A model generated the notes under the pieces. The model was given only the letters and a program-made list of their open reading frames with translations, was not told where the DNA came from and searched no databases. From NCBI GenBank assembly GCA_022376925.1, contig JAIOJX010000005.1, positions 9,762,501 to 9,826,500 of the forward strand: 64,000 nt of DNA. Reading direction: 5' to 3'. Origin of the DNA: Tragulus kanchil. Taxonomy: Eukaryota > Chordata > Mammalia > Artiodactyla > Tragulidae. Below are positions 24,066 through 35,194 of the stretch, piece after piece; within the stretch, counting starts at the first letter, position 1, and every line of letters starts with the position of its first letter. The position numbers and the translations under genes were made by a program.

Positions 24066-24212
24066 AGTGGAAGGAAACAATGTGGCAGCTGATTGTGTCG
24101 AAAGACCTGTTGGAAGAAGGCAAGGGGCTTGAGTAATCAGGAGACCGATAAAAATGTCCATGAAGATAGAGGAGTCAGGAGGGAGACAGACTACAGGTGA
24201 ACGGATAACGAT

Positions 24213-24430
24213 GTGGTGCCGGCAGGCTCAGTCATGTCAGACTGTCTGCAGCCCCATGGGCTGTGGCCCACCAGGCTCCTCTGTCCTTGGGATTCTCCAG
24301 GCAAGAATACTGGAGTGGGTTACCATTTTCTACTCCAGGGGATGTTCCTGAGCCAGGGACTGAGCCCACAGTTCCTTTGTCTCCTGCATCGGCAGGTGGA
24401 TTGTTCACTACTGTGCCACCTAGAAAGCCC
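24213..24430 (-). mobile_element. Bov-tA SINE
   Basis: Minus-strand element: ggctcagtcatgtcagactg, accaggctcctctgtccttg, caagaatactggagtgggtt, and the head complement ending cctagaaagcccc. Confidence 0.9.
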
Positions 24431-24439
24431 CAGAAGAAA

Positions 24440-24595
24440 AAAAATTGTGTGTATATGTATATATATATAGATATATATATAAATATATATATATGTATAT
24501 ATATATAAACTGAGTCACTTTGCTGTACAGTGACTCATTAACACAATATGGTAATTCAACTATATTTCAATTAAAGTTATATTTTATAAAAACAG
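24440..24595 (+). mobile_element. Bovine-type L1 3' terminus with a TA microsatellite
   Basis: A TA/TG repeat (about 24448-24507) is followed by actgagtcactttgctgtac and actatatttcaattaaagtt. This is the familiar order at the 3' end of bovine-type L1, here 5'-truncated. A small change (cagtgactcattaac) replaces the usual sequence after the tgtaca motif. Confidence 0.8.
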
Positions 24596-26664
24596 GAAGA
24601 TAGAAACTGGTTTATGTGAGTTTGAGATTGAAGTTTTGATGCACTGAAATTTAGGGCCCCCAAATAAGAATATCAGACTGAAAGAGAAAGTGTGGTCTCA
24701 AAGGTCAATGAGAGGACTCTGGGAGTCACCTGCCGGAACAAGCTGACAACCAAAGCTCTGAGAGTCAACTTGCCCTGAAGGAGGAAAGTGGACAAGCAAG
24801 CAGAGATGGGGCAGAATGGAGCTGGAGGTCTTAGTTCAACTGCTTATTTTTTCCTCGCTCTTCCCTGGCCTCCAACAGATTTTACAAATATAAGCACCGG
24901 AGGATGCTTTTGTAGCAAAGCACGGCTTACCTTGGCAACATATTGCTTTTTTCCATCCCCATGAGCTCATTGCTTACTCTTTGTCTAGTAGCTCAGCTAA
25001 GTTCAAGGTAACTGAAGTGGCTGGCCATAGAGAATTCTGGGGCAGGTCTGAATTTTCAATAAATATCTTTGAAGATTCAGATACAAAACATTGCACAAGT
25101 AGAGCAAGCAGTGTGTATAGGAGCTTGGGGAATCCTGAACTTTAAGGTTAGTGAAGAGATTTTCAGTCATGCAGGGGAGAAAGGTATAAAAGCAGAATGG
25201 AAGGTCTTTGAAGGCCTTAATTTAACAGGTTATTTTCTGAGTTACCTTCCATATCCGTCAACAGATTCTACAAATGAAAATGCTGAAGGATGCTTTTGAA
25301 GCAAAACAGTTCTTCCTCTGCAACATACTGGGGTTTTTTTCCTCATCATATGTTCATCATTTATGGATGTATACATGAGTTGCACGGTCTGACTGTACAT
25401 TTTTCTTTTAGTATTTCCAGTGATGCAAAGGTAGGGGAAAAGGCAGTAGCTTGCAGGTTTATCAGGGTCAAAGAAAATCTGTCATTTTTAATCAGAAGAC
25501 AGCCTGATGACTCAGGAGAAAGCGGCCCAGAGAAGAGGCAATGGACAAGTCAGGTGAGAGGAACCAAAAGGACAAGGTCCAAGAGGCAGCTGCAAGTGAA
25601 TGGGGCTGGATACCCACAGCTTAGCTTCCCTTTTCTTTCTGAAGAGGAGGAGAAAAACACAGAAGGGAATTTGAAGGTGGAGGAAGAAAGTTGACAGAGT
25701 AGAGACTGTGTAAACAATTGGCAATATAACTAGGCTTCAAAGATAAAGAATCTTTTAACAAGCAAGTAAGAGAAAGAATCAGACTGCTCTCAAGCTTTGC
25801 TACAGGGTGATAACATGGAATTCTGCCCTAAAATCCTCAGAGAGAGAATGACCCAAGAATTACAAACTGTCTTTTCATTCTAAGCTGTCTTTTCTGTATA
25901 ACAAGTAATTGGAACTTGTAACAAATTTGAGGATTATAGCCCCATTCATATCGCATAAAAAGAATTAAGAAGGTATTGCAAAAGAGAAAAAACGTGCGTT
26001 TGAAAAAAACAGTAAACACGTGAATGGACATCCCTCCTTCTTTCTATTATCCTTCATACATGCAAAGTTAAACTGGAGTTTGTTTCCTGACCCAGAAAAC
26101 TATATGTGAAAAAAATGATTTCTTTTTGGAAAAAAAGTTCCAAACTGATTTCTAAGTGAAATTTGTCGTGGAAAAGAAATCCTTTCTGAGGTTAGCAATT
26201 GCCTTGACGGTAAAACTAAAATTAGCTTGTAATATTGTTAAATTAATGGGTAATTCATATGATATATTATTTCCAATTATAATCTTACTTTAGTAAGGAA
26301 ATGAATGATTACAACTGCTGGAGAGTCTGACTTTAAATAATGGCAAGTTGGAATGTGTCTTCTTTTAAAAAACCATCTTATCCTCCCTAGTCCCATCTGC
26401 GTTTGGGGAAACCCCCACCATGTAAGTTCTCCCAGAGGCAAAGTAAACACTGAGAGTGGGGAATGTTTGTTTTGCCAGGATTCCCTTGGCAGATAGTGTG
26501 ACACCTTCCCAAGGCTAGAGCCCCCAAATGCACCCACTCACGGCGGTTCCCTCTTTAAAGCGCCAGCCCTACCTAGGAGCCCAGTACTTCACTAGCTCAT
26601 GGACGACCTCCACTGGAATGAGCAAAGGAGACAACAGGTTTGGGGGTGGATTTTTTGTTTTTGT
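24596..26664. other. Single-copy sequence with an old internal duplication
   Basis: Apart from the diverged repeat pair at 24820-25345 I can assign nothing. A 134-codon frame at 25290-25694 has no recognised product. 25848-25985 shares scattered matches with 32680-32790 (cccaagaattaca; ggaacttgt; gaattaagaagg), so both may be one unidentified repeat family. Confidence 0.4.
24820..25345. repeat. Old diverged tandem duplication (step 386 bp)
   Basis: About 24820-24960 aligns with 25206-25345: caacagattttacaaatata versus caacagattctacaaatgaa, and ggatgcttttgtagcaaagc versus ggatgcttttgaagcaaaac. Many substitutions separate the two, unlike D1-D18. Confidence 0.65.
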
Positions 26665-26947
26665 TTTGTTTTTTTTTTTTAAATTTTTGGCCTCTTTTTA
26701 TTGGTCTTTCATTTAATTATTTCTGTCCATCTTTGTTCTTTGGCCTGTGTGGGCCTCCCATTTCAGTGGCCTCTCTTGCTGCAGAGCACCGGCTCTGGGC
26801 GCATGCACTCTAGAGTGCTGGCTCGTAATTGGACACACTGGTCCAGCCACTCCATGGCATGTGGGGTCTTTCCAGGCCAGAGATTGAACCGGAGCCCATT
26901 GCACTGCAAAGTGGACTCTTTACCCACTGGACCGCCAGGGAAGCCCG
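26665..26947 (-). mobile_element. CHR/ART2-type SINE
   Basis: Minus-strand element: T-rich left end (its A-tail), ttggcctgtgtgggcctccc, gagcaccggctctgggcgca, ending accgccagggaagccc. Confidence 0.9.
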
Positions 26948-27239
26948 GTGTGGGTTTTTTTTTTAAACTACGTTTGTCACACTGTTTGTTTTATTATAAC
27001 AAAAGAGGACCCACATTAGATGGTGCTCCAGAGCCCACTTGGACTGGCCAGACCTCTGGCTCCACTCCTCAAGCCCCCACACAGTTCGCCTAGTGCCTTT
27101 GTGCACCCCTCACTTAGTACTTCTCTTAAATTATACCTGATTACACTTTCAATCAGGAATAACAAATATAAATGATGAGTTCTTGAAACGATGGGTAATT
27201 ATTAGTCAAAGCCATTTCACCAGACTAATCCAGGTCGTT

Positions 27240-27715
27240 CTCAGACTCACAGACACTTCCAACAGCCCGTTTGGCCCCAGCTGTTTTCCAAGAACTTGGA
27301 GTCAGCTGCATCTAGTTGAAGCCGAGCCGGTTCAGACTGGCCAGGACCACGGACTCTCCGACCGGGCATGCGTGAAGGTCAGGTTTTGCTCTCAGAGGGG
27401 CGAAAACGCCAGCCTAAGTACGTGGAGAGGCCTGTGGCCTAGCTACACCTGTGCAGAACCAGAATCATCACACCTGTTTCCAATCACACTTCCCCACGCC
27501 CCACGCTCCACAAGCTGTCCACATCTCAGACCGCCCAGCTTCTTTATTACTCATCCCATCAACACCCCAGCCCCTTGCCTTCGGGAAGTGACTTTGAGGT
27601 ATGTTCTGTCAGCTTCTAGCTTAGCTGTGTTGGGAATCAAGCTCTTTGTCGTAAGTCTTGGGGTCTCAGCATGTTGGCTGGCTGTGGGTCGGGCAGAATG
27701 AATCTGTTTCAGGGA
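27240..27715 (+). mobile_element. Candidate solo LTR of an endogenous retrovirus (first D10 copy)
   Basis: The right part has the texture of a retroviral R/U5 segment: a degraded poly(A)-signal-like gaatcaagctctttg, then cttggggtctcagcatgttg and a gtgggtcgggcagaa end. Upstream is a C-rich U3-like stretch. No gag, pol or env remnant and no primer-binding site are visible. The 172-codon frame at 27183-27701 lies in this segment and is not treated as a gene. Borders are approximate. Confidence 0.45.
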
Positions 27716-28315
27716 CATCCTTCTCTTCTGCCTTTCCCAGTCTTTCCTCTTTTCTACATCTTCCTACAATGTCTTGCTGACCCTGCACTACGCCACTTGT
27801 CTTGCAATAGAATCTCACTGTTTGGTGAATCCGAGGTAGGCAAGGCTAAGAGGCTGGGATAAAAATGGAGGAGCGGTAGGACCGCAGATGTGTTTATCCT
27901 CTCCCAGTTGGCGTAGCAGCCATGGCAGCAGACGCACTGTATTCTCTCCTTTTGTGGTTGACCCAGCGGACACAGCCTGAAGGCAGCCACACGCAGCCTC
28001 CAGGCAGCCATAACATAACCTTCACATGGACGTAACAGAGCTGTAATGCCGTTTAAGTAGTGCTCATACGTAGGGAACAAAGTAGCCTGTGACCAAGTGA
28101 ATATCTCGTGCCACTTGGACTGGCCAGACCTCTGGCTCCACTCCTCAAGCCCCCACACAGTTCGCCTAGTGCCTTTGTGCACCCCTCACTTAGTACTTCT
28201 CTTAAATTATACCTGATTACACTTTCAATCAGGAATAACAAATATAAATGATGAGTTCTTGAAACGATGGGTAATTATTAGTCAAAGCCATTTCACCAGA
28301 CTAATCCAGGTCGTT

Positions 28316-28791
28316 CTCAGACTCACAGACACTTCCAACAGCCCGTTTGGCCCCAGCTGTTTTCCAAGAACTTGGAGTCAGCTGCATCTAGTTGAAGCCG
28401 AGCCGGTTCAGACTGGCCAGGACCACGGACTCTCCGACCGGGCATGCGTGAAGGTCAGGTTTTGCTCTCAGAGGGGCGAAAACGCCAGCCTAAGTACGTG
28501 GAGAGGCCTGTGGCCTAGCTACACCTGTGCAGAACCAGAATCATCACACCTGTTTCCAATCACACTTCCCCACGCCCCACGCTCCACAAGCTGTCCACAT
28601 CTCAGACCGCCCAGCTTCTTTATTACTCATCCCATCAACACCCCAGCCCCTTGCCTTCGGGAAGTGACTTTGAGGTATGTTCTGTCAGCTTCTAGCTTAG
28701 CTGTGTTGGGAATCAAGCTCTTTGTCGTAAGTCTTGGGGTCTCAGCATGTTGGCTGGCTGTGGGTCGGGCAGAATGAATCTGTTTCAGGGA
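28316..28791 (+). mobile_element. Candidate solo LTR (second D10 copy)
   Basis: Duplicate of 27240-27715, with the same 172-codon open frame at 28259-28777. Confidence 0.45.
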
Positions 28792-29339
28792 CATCCTTCT
28801 CTTCTGCCTTTCCCAGTCTTTCCTCTTTTCTACATCTTCCTACAATGTCTTGCTGACCCTGCACTACGCCACTTGTCTTGCAATAGAATCTCACTGTTTG
28901 GTGAATCCGAGGTAGGCAAGGCTAAGAGGCTGGGATAAAAATGGAGGAGCGGTAGGACCGCAGATGTGTTTATCCTCTCCCAGTTGGCGTAGCAGCCATG
29001 GCAGCAGACGCACTGTATTCTCTCCTTTTGTGGTTGACCCAGCGGACACAGCCTGAAGGCAGCCACACGCAGCCTCCAGGCAGCCATAACATAACCTTCA
29101 CATGGACGTAACAGAGCTGTAATGCCGTTTAAGTAGTGCTCATACGTAGGGAACAAAGTAGCCTGTGACCAAGTGAATATCTCGTGCCATGCATTCACAG
29201 TGCTATAAGTGATCTCAGATGTTACACAACAGTGTGTTTGCTAAACGTGCAGCGAGAGCGGGAGGCCAAGGGGTGAGAGCGCCTGACCACGCCATCTTGG
29301 CTTGTTTGCTTTTTCCCTACAGGCAAGGAAGCTAAAAGT

Positions 29340-29571
29340 TAAGGGTATCGAGTCAGTCAGTCATTCAACAATCACCAGCAGAGTGCTTGTTTCTTTATGC
29401 GCTGTGCTTGGCTCTGGTGATGTCAAAATGAAAGTAACAGATTCTGACTTCAAGGAACTCAAAGCCTAGCAGGGGAGAAAGACTAAACAATGTAAAGTGT
29501 TATACGTAAGGTGTTATTGTCAGTTTTAGTAGAGGGTAAAGTACAAGTGACGAGATCCTAGCAGATCCCGT
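29340..29571 (-). mobile_element. Old L2-like repeat
   Basis: cagtcattcaacaatcacca, then a tgcgctgtgcttggctctgg and caaggaactcaaagcctagc order resembles the reverse complement of the L2 3' end. Related-looking sequence may resume at about 30140-30300 beyond the two SINEs. Family call tentative. Confidence 0.45.
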
Positions 29572-29790
29572 GGGGTTTCCCAGACATTGCTAGTGATAAA
29601 GAATGTCCCTGCAAATACAGGAGATAAAAGAGATGCGGGTTTGATCCCTGGGTTTGCAAGATCCCCTGGAGGAGGACCTGGGAAACCTGCTTCTTGCCTA
29701 GAGAATCCCTTGGACAAAGGAGCCTGGCAGGCTACGCTCCGTAAGGTTGCAGTGTTGGACAGGGCTGAAGTGACTTAACACACACGTATA
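29572..29790 (+). mobile_element. Bov-tA SINE
   Basis: Head-like gtttcccagacattgctagt, B-box gggtttgatccctgggtttg, body gatcccctggaggaggacct and ggagcctggcaggctacgct. Confidence 0.88.
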
Positions 29791-29804
29791 CAAGAGATAC
29801 TGTA

Positions 29805-30117
29805 GGGCTTCCCTGGTGGTCCAGTGGGTAAGGACACTGCCTTGCAGTGCAAGGGGCGCCGGTTCAATCCCTGGTCTGGGAGGATCCCATGTGCCTCGGA
29901 GCGGCTGGACTGATGTGTCCAATTATCGAGCCGGAGCTCTGGAGCACATGCGCCCAGAGCCGGTGCTCTGCAACAACAGAGGCCACTGTGATGGGAGGCC
30001 CACACGAGCCAAAGAACAAAAAAGATGGATGAAACTGAATAAATGAAAGATCAATAGAAGTGGCCAGCCCGTCCCCTCCCCCCACCCGCCCAAAAAATAA
30101 GTTAAAAAAAAAAAAAA
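29805..30117 (+). mobile_element. CHR/ART2-type SINE with target-site duplication
   Basis: Complete element from ggcttccctggtggtccagt to a long A-tail. It is flanked by agagatactgta (29793-29804) and agagctactgta (30118-30129), a 12-bp target duplication with one mismatch. It landed just downstream of the Bov-tA at 29572. Confidence 0.92.
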
Positions 30118-30129
30118 AGAGCTACTGTA

Positions 30130-31045
30130 ACCCACCAAAGTGGGTTTGGGAAGCATTGAGGGTACATTCATGAAGACTTCTGAAGGAGGTAGGACTTGAA
30201 GCCACTCGTAAAGGTTGAGAATATCAAAATGGGGCAGCTGGTGGAAGAAAACTTTCCAGCAGGTGAACGGCCTGAGCAAACACAGGGAAGCCAAGCGTGG
30301 TCTGTTGGTTCAGAACCCACCAGGAGTACCGTGCCATTGCAGAATGAAATACAGAAGGTGACGCCTGAGGTGGTGCCGGGGCTGGACCCAGTGAGACCCC
30401 TGCTCCACGTGAGGATGCTCAGGATTCATCCTACAGGTTCGGGAAACCCAGCAAAGGATTCCGAGCTGTGGAGTGACGTAGTTGGCTTACTGTTTTGGAT
30501 GGATCACCCCGCGGGTGTTGCCGATGATGAATTTAAGAGGGAAAAATGCCAACAGCTAGTGAAGAGATCCTGGGGTACTGTGATATTCCCCGCCAGAGGG
30601 TATCTGATCTAGGATAGAGCTAGTCAGGTGAGAGAGGATGTGACGGCATGGGAAACAGTTACAAAGTGAAAAACTGATCAGGTTTGGAGACTGTTTTTTC
30701 TGTGGGAGACTTGAGGATGGAGCAGTTAAGGATGCTCCCACATTTTGTTGCCTAAGACATACTGCCAACCTTGGGAAAATAGAGGGTGCCAAAGAAGATG
30801 ACGTCAGCCTGGGACCTGTGGAGTTTAACTGGGTGGAACTCAGGTCCATCGAGAGTTAAATGTCAGAAGATTCTGTTCTGGGTTGATCGGGAACCTAACA
30901 GCTCTTAGGAGCTGGTTGTGCCCAGGGGAAAGGGGCATTGTATTAAAGAGATGACAAGATCAGAGGGAAGCCCTAGGAGGAAACTAGAATAGGGGGGCAC
31001 CCGTTGTAATGGGTGGGGAGCAAAGGGCTCTGTACAGGACCCCAG
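30130..31045. other. Single-copy sequence, possibly an old repeat
   Basis: ttctgaaggaggtaggactt and following text resembles an ancient mammalian interspersed repeat I cannot name with certainty. A 138-codon frame (30196-30612) runs through it with no recognised domain. Confidence 0.35.
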
Positions 31046-31255
31046 GGCTTCCCCAGTGGCTCTGCAGTGAAAGAATCTGCCTGCACTGTGGGGGATGTGG
31101 GTTCGATCCCTGGGTCAGGAAGATCCCCTGGAGAAGGGAATGGCATCCCACTCTAGTATTCTTGCCTGGAAAATTCCCGGGGCAGAGGAGCCGGCGGGCT
31201 ATAGTCCACAGGGTCACAAAAGGGTCTGACGTGACTTAGTGCCTCAACAACCACA
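31046..31255 (+). mobile_element. Bov-tA SINE
   Basis: gggcttccccagtggctctg head, gggttcgatccctgggtcag B-box, gatcccctggagaagggaat body and cacaaaagggtctgacgtga end. Confidence 0.92.
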
Positions 31256-31723
31256 ACATACAGGACCCCCAGGTAACACCTTCAGAAATATATGAGGTTT
31301 AAGATGAGGGAGGATATGCTAGGAATGGAAAACATTCACTAAACCTGACAGTGGGTCAGTGTGTGGGGAAGAAAGCTAGAAGCACTTGTCTGAAAACTGA
31401 GCAAACGATGAGCATGTGATGCCGGTTCTTTCAGGGAGCCGGGCTGGTGTCGGAGGAGAGCACTGGGTGACAGAGCAGGACCTGGAGACTTGGGAGCTGA
31501 TGTCAAACCAGCTTTGCAGAGTTGGAAGTGTCCTGTCTGCCAGTCACCCACCGTCCCCATCAGAATCACCCTGAGGGCCCTGACTTTCATCTTCCCTGAG
31601 ATCTGGAGACCCAGCCAGCAGCAGGTGCTCTTAAGATGGATCAAGCTGGCAGACCCATGTGGATGGTTCAGGAAGTGCCTGGCAAGGTTGATTAAAATAC
31701 ATTGGCCAGCCATGGATCCATTC
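31256..31723. other. Single-copy sequence; weak repeat resemblance only
   Basis: About 31545-31640 (ccccatcagaatcaccctga, ctggagacccagcc) has a faint MER5-like texture. Open frames on both strands have no recognised product. Confidence 0.35.
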
Positions 31724-32534
31724 TGAGTCCGAACTCTGCTCACCGCAGGATCGGCCAATGAATCTGAGAGACAAGGTGTTGAGGGAAGGAACATGACTTT
31801 ATTTGGAAAGCAGTTGACTGAGAAGATGACAGGCGAGTGCCTCCAAATAACCCTCTTATCGGGGATGCCAGGTTCTTTTATAGATCAGCGATGGGGGAGG
31901 TGAGGAAGCAAAGTAAAAAGGCCCTTAATCTTTTTGGGGGGAGGGGGAGAGGGCGGGCGGGCCACTTCTATTGATCTTTCATTTATCTATTTTCATCCAT
32001 CTTTGTTCTTTGGCTCCTGTGGGCCTCCCATCGCAGTGGCCTCTGTTGTCGCAGAGCACTGGCTCTGGGCTCATGTGCTCCAGAGCTCCGGCTCGGTAAT
32101 TGGACACATTGGTTCAGCCGCTCCACAGCACATGGGATCTTCCCAGACCAGGGATTGAACTGGCGCCCCTTGCACTGCAAGGTGGTGTCCTTACCCACTG
32201 GACCACCAGGGAAGCCCAAGGCCTTTAATCTTAAAACATCTCCTAGAATGGCAAGGCTCAGACAGGGGAGGTGTTCATTTCTCCCTTTCTGCCTTCCACA
32301 GGTGGACAGGGCTCTGAACAAAGGCGCTTTGGTGTAACAGTCAGGCAGCAGGGCGGGATCCTCTGAGGCAAACCATTCTGTGTGATTATAATAACAAAAG
32401 CAACGAAAGGCAACAGTGTCATCCCGGGGTCAGAACTGGCTTCCTCTGTGCAATTTCAGTTTTCTTCAGTCAGCTTTGTTATAACGCGGATCATCGGGCC
32501 AGTGGCCCTGGTTCTCTGCTAAGGCATTTCCCAC
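31724..32534 (-). mobile_element. Endogenous retroviral LTR, probably solo, split by a SINE
   Basis: On the minus strand the order is that of an LTR: a TG-type start near 32534 (or 32338), a TATA box (ctataaaa, 31876-31883), a poly(A) signal aataaa (31798-31803) about 75 bp further, then a U5-like segment ending ggactca at 31724. Removing the SINE at 31933-32217 and its target duplication leaves about 510 bp. I see no primer-binding site, polypurine tract or viral gene. A flanking duplication is not obvious. The family is not identified. Confidence 0.6.
31933..32217 (-). mobile_element. CHR/ART2-type SINE inside the LTR
   Basis: Complete minus-strand element (ttggctcctgtgggcctccc ... accaccagggaagccc). 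It has a clear 15-bp target duplication, aaggcccttaatctt (31918-31932) and aaggcctttaatctt (32218-32232), with one mismatch. Confidence 0.93.
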
Positions 32535-33411
32535 AGATGGTCTTCCATGAAACGCAGGCAAAGAGGCAGTGAAAGAAAAACCAGGCCATATAAAATGGCT
32601 TTTAGGTCTATATCCTGGTCTCTGCACATCTGGCTATGATTATTGCTTTTGCAAATCCTCTGCCTACCTGAGAGCATGGCCCAAGAATTACAGACGTACC
32701 CAAGCTGTCATTCCTGGGTCATGACAACAGATATTTTGGAACTTGTGAAAGTTCTGTGGTCCCAGATATACGGCATAATGATGAATTAAGAAGGCAGAGT
32801 AGAAGGGAGGAGAGAGAAGTTTGTTTGACAAGCCACTCACAGAAGTCAACGTTCCTTTTTGTCTCACTATTACACAAGACACATTTGGATGCCTCACACT
32901 CCTGTATGTTTTCTTCACTTTCTTGTTTTGAGAGAGATTTACAGATGCTCTCTCACCAAATGCTGTTTGACAGTAAAAGTCATTTTCTCCGTTGCTGTCC
33001 AGTTTTTCTGAATAACATTCATAATAAACATTTGGATCACCAGTGAACAAGGCAGGGAAGGTTACTAAAAGACAGGCTGAAGACATCAGTCATGGGAGAC
33101 TTTTTTTTAATTGCAGATTCGCAACACGTTAGCGTTCACGGGGACTCTTTGTCTACTGACCTTGAAATCCACGATATTAAAATCCTGAAATGAAGACTGA
33201 GATCCTGTTTGAGGAATTCGGTGAGTGAGAAAACAATGTGCTGTCTCCTCCGTCCCCAGATGATGGGACAGCCTGGGGTGACCTCTGAGGGCTGACTGCT
33301 CATGACTGTCCAGTCAGTCTCCCGCTTGTGACTCTCTGAACGTTCTGGCAAAACTACACTGAAAGCATAGGCCGCAGCTCAGTCTTTTGTTCCTATGTCA
33401 AAAGTCATTTT
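32535..33411. other. Single-copy sequence, nothing firmly assigned
   Basis: A 132-codon minus-strand frame (33086-32688) has no recognisable product. 32680-32790 resembles 25848-25985 in scattered blocks. Confidence 0.4.
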
Positions 33412-33556
33412 CTTTCTTTTATTAATTTTAATTTATTTTTTTTCTGGCCACGTATGGCATGTGGGAATCTTAGTTCCATGACCAGGGATCATACTCACGC
33501 CCCTCCTGCAGGGGAAACATGGAGTCTTAACCACTGTACCACCAGGAAAGTCCCAA
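33412..33556 (-). mobile_element. CHR-type SINE, short form
   Basis: T-rich start (A-tail complement), ctggccacgtatggcatgtg, gttccatgaccagggatcat and the head complement accaccaggaaagtccc. Confidence 0.82.
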
Positions 33557-34160
33557 ATTTTATTTTCTTGATATTCAATACACTCTCTGGCTTCAGGACT
33601 GCTTTCTCTAATTTGGTTTGTAGACTTATCGTTCTCCTTTGTCAGGAATTGGCTGGGATCTCAAACAGTAAGGGGCAACTTGAAATGGGCATCATTTGTT
33701 AAGAAATGCAGAAAAATTTATATGTGAAATGAATATCCCAAGAGAGAGAAAAAATGTTTTGAAAAAAAATCAGGTCCTTGTGGATTAAGAAGGAGGATAA
33801 ATATCAGACCCTCTGGTTTTCTTTGCTGGAGAAGCCAAAAGCACTGTGATGCCCAGCGGGCACAACAAGATCAAGCTGTGTAGAGACTCAGAACCCAGTC
33901 CTACCACCCATGAGGGTGTTCCAGGCAGCAATTAAATCGTGATTATTCCCCCACACACGTACCTCCCCACTTTCACCCCAAATCCCTGCTGTCTTCCAAC
34001 TGAGGGAAGACCAGATTGGATTACCAAGTGCCAGGCAACCATGTCTACCCACAGCACCAGCAGTAGCAGGAACCAGGCCCCCAGTGTCCAGTTTAGGAAA
34101 GAGGGAGAGACATCTCTGCTCAACAATGAATTCAGGCACTAGTCCAAGGGATGGTTTAAC
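33557..34160. other. No recognisable feature
   Basis: Single-copy DNA without an identifiable repeat, RNA gene or exon. Confidence 0.4.
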
Positions 34161-34171
34161 AAAGGCTGGAG

Positions 34172-34448
34172 GGGTTTCCCCGGTGGTCCAGTGGGTAAGG
34201 ACACCACCTTGCAGTGTAAGGGGCACCGGTTTGATCCCTGGCCTGGGAAGATCCCATGTGCCACATAGCGGCTGGACTGATGTGTCCAACTACTGAGCTG
34301 CAGCTCTGGAGCGCATGCGCCCAGAGATGGTGCTCTGCGGCGACAGAGGCCACTGTGATGGGAGGCCCACACAGACCAAAGAACAAAGATGAATGAAAAT
34401 GAATAAATGAACCAATAGAAGTGCTCAAAAAAAAAAAAAAAAAAAAAA
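34172..34448 (+). mobile_element. CHR/ART2-type SINE
   Basis: gtttccccggtggtccagtg head, ggtttgatccctggcctggg B-box, gcatgcgcccagagatggtg body, A-tail to 34448. Flanks aaggctggag (34162-34171) and aaagctggag (about 34446-34455) look like the target duplication. Confidence 0.92.
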
Positions 34449-34455
34449 GCTGGAG

Positions 34456-34894
34456 ATAGAATGGGCAGAAGAAGGATGCATAAGGCAAACAGAGGAAAAG
34501 ATCCTTCCACACAGGGACCTTAAATCCTCCACAAAGGTTTAAGAGGACTGTGAGTTTCCCTTCAACTGTAACAAAAGGAAGCATAGCCCTGCCTTAAAGA
34601 CCTTCTTCCCTTCCTGGTGCACAAGCATAAGAGGGAAGTCGGAGTGCTGGAAGGTGATGGGCCCTTCTGTGAGTGCCCCATCTGAGGAAGGAGCAACCCT
34701 AGGAAAACATCCCCATGTGAAGCAGAAGTGCGAGAGAGTTAAAGTGGACCATGATGAGGTGCTCAGGCCATAAATTTGGCCTCTATAGTGATTTCAACGA
34801 AGACAACTGGAGTGGAATAGGTGGGGAGAGAATCAGAGCTGAGATTAGGCAGAAATAACAGGAGGCAATAAAAACAGAAGCACTGTGAAAGGCA
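34456..34894. other. No recognisable feature
   Basis: Single-copy sequence between two SINEs. Nothing assignable. Confidence 0.4.
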
Positions 34895-35174
34895 AACTTT
34901 TTTTTTTTTAATTTGGCCTCACTTTTATTGATTTTTAAATTTATTTTCTTTTTCATCCATCTTTATTCTTCGGCCTGTGTGGGCCTCCCATTGCAGCAGC
35001 CTCTCTCGTTGCAGAGCACTGCACTGGAGAGCACATGTGCTCCAGAGTGCCGGCTTGTAATTGGACACACCATGTGCTCCATGGCACGTGGGATCTTCCC
35101 GAGCCAGGGATTGAACCAGTGCCCCTTGCACTGCAAGGTAGACTCTTTACCCACTGGACCACCAGGGAAACCAA
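34895..35174 (-). mobile_element. CHR/ART2-type SINE
   Basis: T-rich left end, cggcctgtgtgggcctccca, gttgcagagcactgcactgg and the head complement accaccagggaaacc. Small internal deletion in the body. Confidence 0.9.
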
Positions 35175-35194
35175 ACATTAAAAAAAAAAAAATT

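Larger units (their letters stand above)
27035..29189. repeat. Direct duplication D10 (step 1076 bp)
   Basis: 27035-28113 recurs at 28111-29189 with 3 shared bases (cca) at the join. I see no differences between the copies over more than 1 kb, which argues against age. Confidence 0.95.

Noticed and set aside
25290..25694. 134-codon frame with a Glu-rich end
   Set aside because: Low-complexity end, no domain, partly over an old repeat.
27183..27701. 172-codon open frame, also at 28259-28777
   Set aside because: Lies in an LTR-like segment, no recognised domain; the second occurrence is D10.
31339..31794. 151-codon minus-strand frame
   Set aside because: No recognised domain, and its first codons lie in the LTR.
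32688..33086. 132-codon minus-strand frame
   Set aside because: No recognised motif, and it overlaps a possible dispersed repeat.
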